NCBI RefSeq assembly: GCF_964204645.1
Contig: NC_134035.1
Location: forward strand, 8,618,501-8,682,500
Source: Tubulanus polymorphus
Lineage: Eukaryota; Nemertea; Palaeonemertea; Tubulaniformes; Tubulanidae
Length of the DNA: 64,000 nt
Reading direction: 5' to 3'
A program made the position numbers and the translations under genes. Positions 1 to 10,073 of the stretch are shown here, in pieces. Positions within the stretch are counted from its first letter, which is position 1. The number at the start of each line of letters is the position of its first letter. A model generated the notes under the pieces. The model was not told the origin of the DNA and made no database searches. It was given only the letters and a program-made list of their open reading frames with translations.

Positions 1-1016
1 TCTCCGCAATTCGTACCCAATCTGTTATCGTCCTGAGCTGCGGTATAGTATTGTTTGTACGCTATTTCCCTTTCATTTCTCGGGTTTCGTCATATTCGAA
101 AATAAGTCATTTTCTAATGACGTTCGAGAGGAAATGGAGACGGTTGAATAATGGTTCCTGGAGATAATAACGTTCGACCACCGTCAGCACACAGGAACGC
201 CATGACAGTGACCGAGGATATCAGGAAATTAGCCGTTTATAAAGTTATGATAACGTTTGCGACAGAATGAGCGAATTACGGTAATTTTTTTTAACGGTCA
301 TCGGTCATGGTAGATCGATAGGGCGAACTACCTTACTGTTGGAGAATATTGAATATTTCTGTTTGAAAAAAGAGGGTTTCATTGTATTCGCGAGGACATT
401 TCATAATGTATTCAATCACCATTCGTCATATTGGTTCCCGATCATACAGGGTTCACACATCCTCGCTTGCCAGGGGTCCGGTATCGCTCCCCGAACTCGC
501 TTCCACCAGCCTCCTGGCTTCGCGACGCGTAATTTCATCGATGGCACTTTAGCGCATGACGTCATTATATCAACTTGCGAAATACTTCCTTGTTCGCTAA
601 AACGTTTGCTGATTGGTCCATTTCACTGGAAATCGAACAGAAGACTAAATATCGTTTGTTACAAGCACTGTGATTGGTCCGACTGGATTCTGGTCGGCTA
701 TTAACGATTCCAACGAGTCGCAAGGTCAAGCGGTTCGGGGAACGGCATTAGCTTAGGTGATTTCGATTCCCTTTACGAAGATGGGATTCTTCTAACGTAG
801 TGTGTACATGACATTCATAATTGGTGACATTTTCAAGCAATTTCCGTCACGAGAAAAATGTACGAAATCAAAGAGAATAAAAATGAATTCAACTTATCAA
901 TAATTAGAAACAAAATGCACGAGGTTTAGAACTCGAGATCATCGTCACGTGTTGTTTAGATTGAAAAAAAAAAGATTATAAACTTAAGAATTGGATTTGG
1001 TTTGGTTCAATACACC

Positions 1017-1157
1017 TGAGGCCGGTTGCATAGTCATGGCTTAGACTTAAGACCAGTCAAAGACCAACTTAGTTCTATAGCTAATCTAACATAAGACGAG
1101 TCTTCAGATTTAAGACCACTTTTGGACTTAAGTCACGACTGTGCAACTGGCCCCTGA
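1017..1157. repeat. MITE-like inverted repeat, ~141 bp
   Basis: The ends are imperfect inverted copies of each other. The left end reads GGCCGGTTGCATAGTCATG and the reverse complement of the right end reads GGCCAGTTGCACAGTCGTG. Both continue into a shared CTTAAG-type stretch. The interior repeats 'AAGACCA'-type motifs. No coding capacity. It resembles a short non-autonomous fold-back element; the superfamily is not determined. Confidence 0.6.
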
Positions 1158-2955
1158 CGATGATCTCTAGTTGAAAGTTTGAAACGTCGTGTATTCTAAT
1201 TTCAATTATTGATGAATTAAAATCGTTTTGAATTGTTTTGACTTCCGTGGGTTATAATCACAGCCCGATTACTGACAACCATAGGATCGTCCATTATTAA
1301 TGTAGAAAAAAAGCTCACGCACAGTTCTTGTTGCAGAAACATCTTTATCTGTATTAGTTTCAAAGTGATTAATGAACAATGACAGGAACCACCTGAAGGT
1401 ATATGCAATGTATCGATTTCAGATGAACTATTTGCGTATATTATTAAGCGTTCGTTTCTATATCGATGAGTTTCAATCTTAATGGCGTTAACTTCACTAT
1501 TAGAACCTTAGCATCAGCGGAAAATATGCGAAGATTTCGTACGAAAATCTGAAAAAACCGTTAATTGCGAGCATCGTACGCACTGCCGATACCACCGCTA
1601 AGGACTGGGATGAAGCATTAACACTTGGGTTCGGATTTTAGAACTAAGCATCGGCTATCGTAGCGAAGCCTCAGATAGGTAGTAGCATCCTACTTGTATA
1701 CTGCGGCCCACGTTTGCATTGAAACGAACTTAATTTCGATCAGATACGAAAACTAACGCAATCTAGCGCGCTATTAATTAGTGGTACGGGTTCCTCGTTG
1801 AAATTGCGGTCTGTAAAACCGAGAGTGTATCGTATCGACGTCATTTTCTAGGGCGCTGAATTCGGAAATCGAAATACGCGCTATCGTGCTACCTGATGTG
1901 TTAAACAGCGTGATTTCCATCGGCTTGTTTATACGATATGTCGGATCACCAGTGTGCGACTTATTTGCCAATTGTAACGACCGCGAATATCGTGTCGTCG
2001 GCGACACGACGCCAAAAAGCGATTTCTCGTATCGCGAGATGCTTTTTACGACCCGAAAACCTATTGCAAACGTAGTAAGTCGTCGTAACGGATCGATAAG
2101 ATTACGTACGTGCGACGGATTTTTAGTTTTGTTTTATATCTTTATTTACGCCGCTCTTGAGCTGAAGGTGTTACTTAGTAGCCGATGATGTTGTCCGATT
2201 GCAGTAAATTTCCTCGTCAAATAGCTATCACTTATTTTGTAGCCCTCGTCACGAAATGGTAAGCTCGGTCGTATCAGCGGCTAGACTATACATCTTCGGT
2301 GTGAACGACGTGGTTTGATCATCGCCGGGTGACTTTACTATAAACGTACCAGCCCGCCTTACTTGGCCCAGTTCCGTGCCCGTGTTTTGATCGATCAAGC
2401 ATAGTCCGGTTAGTACTCCGTGTTATGATTTTGCCGCACCCATGGATTTGGAACCGTCGAAAGTTTTGTCGTTGTTCATAGATTGAAAATCGCAGCTGCT
2501 ACAAAAACAAAAAGGGATCCACAACAGTCAAAACAAAAATGTTATTGATCTCCTAAGACATTACGGGCAGAGCGTAATCTATTACTTGTGTCTAGATGAA
2601 TGTTAGATGAGTTATTTACGTGCAGTGGATATGAAGCGAATTCGTCTTTTTAATGCGTTCAATAGGGCAGATTTTGAACGTTACAAATTACGCAATTTTA
2701 CAGACAATTCGCCAGGTCGATGAAACTTTATCGATGTAACACGACTGCAAATCGCATAGATTTACAGGACGTGTCCCAGGGAACCAAACTGTTTAAGTGA
2801 GGCGTCAGGGAAGCCATTTGAATCAGGACCCACCGCCTGTGAGGGTAGATACCAGCTCCCCATGTTTGGGATAATAAGCATGCGTAGTATATCGATTAAG
2901 ATCCTTGGACTTGGATCGAAAGTTGTGTACTTTCTAACTTTTTAAATCGAACTTT

Positions 2956-2980
2956 ACGATTACGATTACGATTACGATTT
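2956..2980. repeat. Short (ACGATT)n tandem repeat
   Basis: About four copies of a 6-bp unit ACGATT in a row, followed by an AT-rich stretch. A simple repeat with no further feature. Confidence 0.7.
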
Positions 2981-3532
2981 TATTTACACTCCAACCATTT
3001 CCATGGTATATGGAGGAAAACTATTAAACATTTATATACAAATATTTACAAAACAACAACTCAGTGATTGTCACGCCATCTGTCGGCGGTGTGGTTTCCC
3101 ATAAAACCATTACGTACCGTGACGTGTATAACATTTAAACAACTAGGGATTGTCTGGTGTGGTATCGAATAGGAAATGAATTAATTGCTATTCGCGTCTT
3201 GTTTCCTGTGTTCATTCAAGATGCGATGGAAACCTATTTACACTACGAACACGACTTGTAACAACATTGAACAGTGAGACATCTTAACCCTTGAACGTCG
3301 TCCATGTTGGGCTGGATTGGATAAAACTGCATGAGTTAAAAACCGTTACAATAATGTCGTTATACAGTCGACATCAGTATTGACGTTTCGAATTATCGAT
3401 GTATCCAAATAAAAAATATACATTTATCGATCCTAAACATTATATAATTCATATTATATCATTTATTGTCGACACAATACGGCATCTTATGGCATGTATA
3501 TTAACAGGGCTGCAATAAGTGGGGCCGGGGTG

Positions 3533-3638
3533 GGTTCACCCAGCACTGGCAGTGGTTGTCTACACCAGTGATCTCCGTCGCTCTAACGATCCTAGTGTAT
3601 CCAACTGTGGTACATCAGACACTAAGATTCTTGGTGAA
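3533..3638. repeat. Dispersed repeat, copy 1 (second copy at 41716-41820)
   Basis: About 106 bp that recur in the same orientation at 41716-41820 with high similarity. Shared blocks include GGCAGTGGTTGTCTACAC, GATCTCCGTCGCT and GTGGTACATCAGACACTA. Both copies start with GGTTCACC and end with TTGGTGAA, so the termini are short inverted repeats. No coding capacity. Probably a small non-autonomous element. Confidence 0.65.
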
Positions 3639-5109
3639 GGGGTGGGGGCGTAGTTGCCCCGAGGAACTTTGGAAAAGCGCCCTTTATAATAATAATAATC
3701 TTTATTTACATTGAAATTATAACATAATATAACACCCAGTTTTATACATGATTTGATAGATATATAAATATGTTTTTTGCACTATGTCACTGCCCTTTTT
3801 GGGTTTATCTGCCTCCGACTAAGAATATTATATGTGTTACATTTCAAGGTGTCAATAGATTTTCAAGTTAGTTTTCTTGTTTATAGAGTGTTTCATCGAC
3901 GCTTATTAAGCCGTACATGTCACATGTACAACGACGATGACTGTTTATCGCTGTACCGAGTGGCGGATGCGAAGCGCAGAAACTAGTAAGAAACAACGCC
4001 GTTATACGGCTGCTGCGCCTTGTCATCGGGGATGATTGCTATCCGTCCGTTCTGTTCGACGTCGATAAGAAGAGACCTTTTCAATTGCGCGGTAGTGAAA
4101 CACGCAGACGTCATTCTGTCATCCGAGGAGCATATAAGAAACTATAATTACACACTCGTTGCTTACGGTTCGGATGATTGTACCCGGGTAACGGCTAACA
4201 GCCGATGCCAGAATCGATGACCGAAAATTGAATGTCGATATTATCAATTCTGATTCGTGTGGAATTCTTTGAATTATTCAAAACGTTCGCCGAATACTAA
4301 ACTGGTTGAAGCCTATTCATAACTAAATGAAATTCATTTTTTCCGGGTTTTACGTTCATCAGCGTGGTTTAAAACAATGGGGGGGGGGGTTAGTCCCGAG
4401 TTTTGCTATGACTACTCAAAATAATGGATAAGATAAAAACTCACTCAGATTTAAAGTTTTAAAAATCGAACATTAGATATCGGGTATATAATGCGTTTCT
4501 AGATGAACTCAGCTTGATCGTGTGTGACACCTGACGAATCCGTATATAATGGGTTCGTATCTGTTCTCCGCGTTTGAATGTGGTTATTTTACAGTTATTT
4601 CAAATAACATGAATTCAAGATGGAGGGACGTATGAGGAAGGCCATAAATGTTTTTAAAATGTCCAGGCCACCCTCGTACAGCCAAACACACTCGCCTTCT
4701 TTCGCGTGCCACTCGCGCGCAGAAAGATTTAAGTGCGTAATGGCAAAACTGGCATAAAAAAAACTGAAAAGAAAAACTGAACGTAGGAAGATTTGAGGAT
4801 ACACTGTTTGAGAACACGACACATGATGTTGGTACAATGAACGAGACTGGTTATTCCAAGTTAACGTCGTGATTAACGAATGCTTTTGGAAGTCATGTAC
4901 AACTGAGCCCGCGGGTTTTTTTGATAATCCAATTCATTTCAATTTAATCTTTATTGCACCGTAATACGTACATTATTTGCTTTTTACAATAAATAGGAGA
5001 ACATGAATCGAGTGTCAAAAAGAAGAGTACATGTATAGTATATCAGGAGATGAAAGAGAGAGAGATACAATTTATAGCAGTCTATATACAAACATGATAA
5101 GATAAGAAA

Positions 5110-5385
5110 CATCTAACAATCAATCCCTCTGCTAGTCGTCCCTCGCGTTCATCTAGTCTAAGCCGGACATAGAGCCTACGCGTACTCAGCCCCAGTACTA
5201 TGGGATATGTTACCTATTCCTATTAAATCTAGTCCTTCAATCGATTTTTTTTTAAATCCCATCTCAAAATCCATGTTTATCGAAAATTTTAAATTGAGCA
5301 TATTTTGTATGGATTTTAGGCTGAATAAATTGATATTGTTATTGATCATTGTTATCTTAAAAGAGACGTTCGCGTCCATAGCAGA
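5110..5385 (+). mobile_element. 3' end of a non-LTR retrotransposon (LINE), decayed
   Basis: In one frame this translates to a fragment with the C-terminal signature of CR1/L2-like LINE polyproteins: SAPVLWDMLPIPIKSSPSI, then a basic-hydrophobic tail and a stop. The same family recurs at 15517-15950, where shared DNA includes CTAACAATCAATCCCT and GAGCATATTTT(G/A)TATGGATTTT. That second copy preserves more upstream protein (FKILVLTFKSLNGLAPQYL). Both are 5'-truncated and frameshifted, as expected for dead LINE insertions. The exact clade is not assigned. Confidence 0.65.
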
Positions 5386-5826
5386 CACGTGTTGACCAGC
5401 GATATAACGTTGATCAAAGGACGTGTTGGTCTATTCCCCCGGCAAATTCGACGTCCAACCAACGGAGCGGGTAATTTACGACGAAGCAGTACGGTGACAT
5501 CTGGTTCAGACGACATAGTCACAGCTGCGTATATTCAAAACAAAACTGAATTCATTCCATAAGTAATACGCTAAAATGACGTCAGATTGACTATGAAAGC
5601 TGGCGTTGTCTCCGTCAAACAACGGATTTTTATATCGTATATATAGTTCACGCGTGTAGGTTGAAACAGGATCAGTAACAGAAAGTATTCGAGTTTTGAT
5701 AGCGTTTTGATTACCAGTTAGAAATCAATATTCCAGCTCGGCCTTAATTGGCTTTGATATTCAGGTCATCATCGCCTTCGTTTTTGATTAAATCAACTTT
5801 GAACTTATGGATTCATCGTATTACGT

Positions 5827-5881
5827 GTAAGTATTTTTGTCGATTCTGTTTTCATGATCTCTTTTCATTTTGTCAATTCAG
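5827..5881 (+). other. Possible 55-nt intron in the GPCR 5' untranslated region
   Basis: A strong donor (GTAAGTATTTTTG) is followed 55 nt later by a T-rich tract ending in TTGTCAATTCAG. An AG acceptor here would place the GPCR start codon 69 nt downstream. An upstream ATG at 5882 opens a short frame that stops before the GPCR ATG, so it could act as a uORF. The sequence pattern is clear, but actual use is unproven. Confidence 0.4.
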
Positions 5882-5950
5882 ATGCACGAACGCGGTCGGA
5901 TAATTTGAGCGCGCAAACGAAATGCTCGTCTCGCACTGGAGCAAGTCATT

Positions 5951-7435
5951 ATGACCCAAATCTCCGACGGCAGCTTTCCACCACTAGACGGCGTTAACCT
6001 TTCATCGGAAGCGTGTTTGAATTGGACGCGCGCGGACGCTTCGAATATCACCGCCCGTCCGTCGGGTTGTTACCGAAACAATGCCAGCTTCGCCATCAAC
6101 GCGACGACGGCGTCCGATGCGTCGGGAAGCGGACAATGGAGCGCCGAGGTCATTCAGAGAATCGTCACGTTGTCGATCATCGTCGTGATGACGATTCTGG
6201 GAAACAGTTTCATTCTGGTGATTTTAACGTGTAGCAAAACGCGTCGCATGAACAGCCGCGTCAACATCTTCATCATAAACCTAGCCATCGGGGATCTGTG
6301 CGTGTGCGTCGTGACCATGACCACGGAAATCCTGTTCGCCGCTTTCGACCACTGGGTGCTGGGCGCGGCCGCCTGCAAAATCATCCTCTACGGCCAAATA
6401 GTGACCCTAGCCAGTACGACATTCCTTTTGACGACGATGAGTTTCGACCGCTATCTGGCGCTGTGTAAGCCGCTTTCTTTGCGTTGCAGCAGCGCCCGCG
6501 TGCGCCAGTGGATGATCGCCCTGTCGTGGGTAGCCGCGTTGATTTTCGCGTTGCCCCAGTTATTCATATTCGTGCAAATTCAAAAAACTAACAACGGAGT
6601 AGTTACGTACCAGTGCGCCAGTAAAGGATACACGGCCTTCTGGCAAAGGAAAGTATACTTCACCTTCTTGGCGTCGTACATTCTCGTTATACCAAGCATC
6701 ATCATATCATTCTGTTATATAAATATAGTGCGCGTCGTCTGGCAACAGGGCAGGGATTTCGGGCTGCCGAAAAGTTGTACGTCGTCCACATCGACGTCGA
6801 CCCGTTCGACGGCGTACACGATGAGAAAATGCGTTTCCGATCAAAAGGCGATTCCGCGCGTTCGCCTGAGGACTATAAAAATGACCTTATGTATTATCAT
6901 ACTGTTCATAGCTTGTTGGACGCCGTATTTTATCACGCATCTCGTACGGATATACAGCGAATATACGATCAAACCGCCCAGGGCCGTCATGGCTTTCGCG
7001 GAAACCGTTGCCTTGTTACAAAGTGCTTTAAACCCGATTCTGTACGGCTGTTTCAACATCAAACTGAAACGCGGCCTGTCCGAGGTGTTCTGTCAGAATC
7101 GCAATCGCAGATTCTACAACGGCCGCAGCGGGTTCTACTCGGAATATTATTCCTGTTCGGACGAGAACGCGTCCAGCGCGCCCCATCAGTCGCGCAAGCA
7201 GTCGCTGCTGCGCGGGCATCCGCGTGACCTGAACGGTTACAATACGAACAGCGAGCTAAACGCCAGCCCGAACCGTCGACAGATTCCGGTCGCCAACAGG
7301 AAAAGACCTAGCTGGCGAGAACGTATTTTCAAAGGTCGTGGGGAGTCGGCAGCCACGGCCGGGACGTACTCCGTCACTTTGAACGTCCCGCTACGAGGGG
7401 ACAATGCTACTTCCGAAGTAGTTACTTCTATCTAG
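5951..7435 (+). CDS. Rhodopsin-class (class A) neuropeptide-type GPCR, intronless
   Basis: A 494-aa seven-transmembrane receptor in a single open frame. The extracellular N-terminus (about residues 1-65) carries several N-glycosylation sequons. TM1 holds LGNS, TM2 has NLAIGDL, and TM3 ends in DRYLALCKPL (the DRY motif). TM6 has the CWTPYF motif and TM7 ends in SALNPILYG (NPxxY). The TM3, TM6 and TM7 wording is closest to the vasopressin/oxytocin, CCAP and neuropeptide-S receptor group, so a peptide ligand and G-protein signalling at the plasma membrane are likely. The ligand cannot be named from sequence. The cytoplasmic tail (about 100 aa) is rich in Arg, Ser and Asn. The start is the first ATG after stops in frame and precedes a plausible N-terminus. 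Uninterrupted coding sequence is notable because all but one of the other gene models here are split. Possible poly(A) signals lie near 8484 and 8550. Confidence 0.9.
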   Translation: MTQISDGSFPPLDGVNLSSEACLNWTRADASNITARPSGCYRNNASFAINATTASDASGSGQWSAEVIQRIVTLSIIVVMTILGNSFILVILTCSKTRRMNSRVNIFIINLAIGDLCVCVVTMTTEILFAAFDHWVLGAAACKIILYGQIVTLASTTFLLTTMSFDRYLALCKPLSLRCSSARVRQWMIALSWVAALIFALPQLFIFVQIQKTNNGVVTYQCASKGYTAFWQRKVYFTFLASYILVIPSIIISFCYINIVRVVWQQGRDFGLPKSCTSSTSTSTRSTAYTMRKCVSDQKAIPRVRLRTIKMTLCIIILFIACWTPYFITHLVRIYSEYTIKPPRAVMAFAETVALLQSALNPILYGCFNIKLKRGLSEVFCQNRNRRFYNGRSGFYSEYYSCSDENASSAPHQSRKQSLLRGHPRDLNGYNTNSELNASPNRRQIPVANRKRPSWRERIFKGRGESAATAGTYSVTLNVPLRGDNATSEVVTSI

Positions 7436-8020
7436 AATATAAAGGCCTTGTAATGAGGTTTACCGTCGCTGTGCATACCGACAAAAACACAGTCTACTCA
7501 AAATCACGTTCATCGAGTATGTATTTTGGCGATTGGACAATGATTTAACGTAATTTGACCATAAGATTCTCAACGTTGAATTTTGCATTTCCCTGAAATA
7601 TATGCAAGCGTCTATTCAAAACGGTTAGGCCTAATTCGTTTCAAAACGCGGTAGACTTGTATATAAAAATCCAATTATCATCACGCTGTATACATAGCCG
7701 GTGCGCGGATGTGGATGAAGCTGCTCTCGAAACGTCACGATTTTTTCTCGTCGTTTAATCACCCATCACGCCTGTTCACAAATTAAACCATCTTGGATTT
7801 ATCGGTGACGATCGAACGTTAGCGGTTGATATATTAATAACCGTTTTGCGCGCGTTGGAATTATATGCAACTGAACCTCCTCGATGTAAAACCACGTGTC
7901 CGGTAACAAGAGTCTGGTCGATTGGCTGTGTACATTCAGGTTTCTGTGATGTTCGGCGTTTTAAGGCCAATGCTGTCCCTTAATCTGTCGAGTCGAACCT
8001 GCTGTGGCAGGCTCTTTTCA

Positions 8021-8407
8021 CCGGGGTTCTTACGGGTTTTTTTGAAATTTTTGAAAATGGGAATTTTTTTCAGGCCCTTGAAAAGCTTTGGGAATTTTTT
8101 AACTTTTTCTCTATGGCTTTGGAAACAGTATGGAAAATGGTCTCAAAATAAAAATTGTCCCTCGATTTGGGATTTAAGGCTTTAAGCCTATTGTAATTTT
8201 GATAACAACGCTTAGTTGTCACATTTCAGATAACACATTGTTCGCAGCCATTACGCATCGGAGGACAATCTTTATTGGCACTTATTTACTTTGAATGGGC
8301 CTTATACATTGCGTGTTCTGGTCGGCCATTTTTTGGTAATTTAGGTTATGGAAAATTTGTAATCTGGGTATGGAAAATCGAATTGGACAACTCGTAAGAA
8401 CCCCGTT
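8021..8407. mobile_element. Non-autonomous TIR element, ~387 bp
   Basis: Terminal inverted repeats: CGGGGTTCTTACGGGTT on the left, and AACTCGTAAGAACCCCG on the right (its reverse complement, with one mismatch). The interior is T-rich, with runs such as GGAATTTTTTT, and has no open frame. The short G/C-rich TIR start and T-rich subterminal region resemble hAT-type MITEs, but I see no clean 8-bp target duplication. The superfamily is inferred. Confidence 0.5.
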
Positions 8408-8682
8408 CCACGTCGAAAGTGGCATTTTTCACGTAAACTACTTAAATCTATTATCTTGATGATTTGTTTGTCGAGTAATTGAGACATAAATAAATTCGTC
8501 GGGTACGTACGTTTTATTCGAAAGTGTGATAATAATGGTCTTGATGTTGAATAAAGTTTTTTTTTTCTTTTAAAAAACCGTTCGTTGCTTCGATTTCTGG
8601 GTACGATCCGGCCGAATAGACGGGGAAGGGAGGGTAGGAAAAATCATCGATAAGAATGAACAATGCCCGTGGACAATCGGCT

Positions 8683-8901
8683 TTATGTAACATCTAATTT
8701 TAAGGCTGCACACCATAGTTCATAAGTTATTGCGATTTTAACGATGCTCAAAAATGAGGTTAATATAACCGAAAATTGGAAAGCACCGGCGTCACCTTGA
8801 TAGCCGAAATGCAACACTCCCACCGTTGTCAGAGTGACAACGCCGAGCGTGCGAAGGCCCGAGATGTTTTCTTTCCAACGCGGTACCGGGAAAGTCTGCA
8901 C
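8683..8901 (-). CDS. Uncertain hydrophobic exon or open frame
   Basis: On the minus strand, a possible acceptor (GCTGTGCAG) is followed by a 70-residue frame beginning TFPVPRWKENISGLRTLG. It has two hydrophobic stretches and a stop at 8683. Composition and the acceptor-like border make it look more coding than random. I recognise no family, find no partner exons between here and the carboxypeptidase, and cannot exclude chance. It could be a pseudogene fragment. Confidence 0.2.
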   Translation of the reverse strand: MQTFPVPRWKENISGLRTLGVVTLTTVGVLHFGYQGDAGAFQFSVILTSFLSIVKIAITYELWCAALKLDVT

Positions 8902-9357
8902 AGCTTACCGATTGTATCAATCGCATAATTACCAAGTTTTTCATCTCCCATACTAGCCTACAACCCTATCCCTGCTATCTGATTGGGTTGTAACAAGGTA
9001 GGTAGCCATTGCGTATATGAGTTCATTTTTCTGGCCCCGGCCACGGGTTATTCGTGACCCAAGAAACTAACAACGATTTTCCAGCGAGCTTCATCAACTC
9101 GTAGCTGGAGGTCTTCGATTTGTTACTATCCAATAGTTAAGGTCTTTTTTATGCCTGGCTCATGGTTTTCATAGTGAGTTCGAGTTAATTGAACAGTAAA
9201 ATAGTGTTCAATTCATTCATTTGTAACGCATGACTGACCTACTGACCTAATTTTCCACAAGCTGGCAAACTAGTCGAACCTGGCCGCTCAAACTGCGTAA
9301 ACATGCCAAACGGATATCTTACAGTCGTTTTAATGCCCAAACATTGAACTGTGGTGT

Positions 9358-9590
9358 CGAGAGAATCCCACAATGATTACGAAAAACAGTCCGAAAATGT
9401 TACTTTGAGCTAGTAGTTTATGCAACGTTTCGACTATCCTAATAGTCATCTTCAGGAATAATGAGGAAATCTTCAGGAACATTATTCCTGAAGATGACTA
9501 TTAGGATATAGACGAAACGTTGAATAAACTACTAGCTCAAAGTAACATTTTCGGACTGTTTTTCGTAATTATTGTGGGATTCTCTCTACA
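9358..9590. mobile_element. Fold-back element with PLE-terminus-like motifs
   Basis: Two inverted arms of about 100 bp face each other across a short spacer. Each arm runs from GAGAATCCCACAAT, through AACAGTCCGAAAATGTTACTTT and CAACGTTTCG, to CTTCAGGAATAATG. Reading outward, the right arm gives CTGAAGATGACT-loop-GACGAAACGTTG and ends in ATTGTGGGATTCTCTC. Other hairpins in the window share the CGAAACGTT and TGTGGG(A/T)TT blocks. They resemble Penelope-like element terminal repeats, which are known to carry hammerhead motifs. Here the core is degenerate (CTGAAGA instead of CTGATGA). Confidence 0.6.
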
Positions 9591-9927
9591 TCGCTTCAAC
9601 ATGGATATAGTGTTTTATCAATCGTGACTGAACAGTGGTGATTGTGTTAGAATTAATTTTCAACTGAAAAATGATTGCACCACTAGATCCCCAAGCCCTA
9701 AAGGTTTTTTTTAATCTCTCAGAAAATGGTTCAGATGTCGATTATGGACCTGAGATTATCTTCAATAACGCCGAGATGCGTTAGCACCTGTTGGTCAGTT
9801 TGAAGAAAACGACGACTGTAAGACAATATTCATGTATAAATTAAACTTAATCTATTCGATATGAAAAAAAAGTCGCTAGGTTTAAGCCAGCACATTCAAT
9901 GCCTAATTAGTCAAAAAGACGGAAATC

Positions 9928-10022
9928 TCAGGATCCAGTTTGACAGTTGTGAGTTAGAGTTAACTGAGTTAAAATTAGTTCATTTTCAATTCTTAACTCA
10001 CAACTGTGGAACTGGGTCCTGA
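9928..10022. repeat. Palindromic MITE, ~95 bp (GGATCCAGTT family)
   Basis: Termini TCAGGATCCAGTTTGACAG and CTGTGGAACTGGGTCCTGA are inverted copies that extend through GTTGTGAGTTA on both sides. A related copy lies at 18935-19042. It sits 50 bp downstream of the carboxypeptidase stop codon, so it may be within its 3' untranslated region. Confidence 0.65.
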
Positions 10023-10073
10023 TGTTTACTGGCAAAAAAACTCCCGTCAACTAAACGCAAGTTGGACGTTCAA

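Larger units (their letters stand above)
1..5826. other. Intergenic region upstream of the GPCR; no gene recognised
   Basis: I see no open frame here with family resemblance or convincing exon structure; the short open frames have unremarkable composition. The region holds the repeats listed separately (1017-1157, 2956-2980, 3533-3638, 5110-5385). It also has a short (ATA)n tract near 3690 and a G9-10 run near 4380. Promoter elements for the downstream GPCR may lie near 5630-5645 (TATATATA-like), but this is only suggestive. Confidence 0.5.
7436..10073. other. Intergenic region between GPCR and carboxypeptidase; mostly repeats
   Basis: Contains a TIR-bounded element (8021-8407), a fold-back hairpin (9358-9590) and a small MITE (9928-10022). 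AATAAA-type signals near 8484 and 8550 may belong to the GPCR transcript. One minus-strand open stretch (8683-8901) is listed separately as uncertain. Nothing else is recognised. Confidence 0.5.

Noticed and set aside
339-704. A 121-residue open frame near the left edge
   Set aside because: No conserved motif, no splice or promoter context, and ordinary composition; best explained by chance.
6775-7227. A 150-residue plus-strand frame overlapping the GPCR
   Set aside because: It is a shifted frame within the receptor coding sequence.
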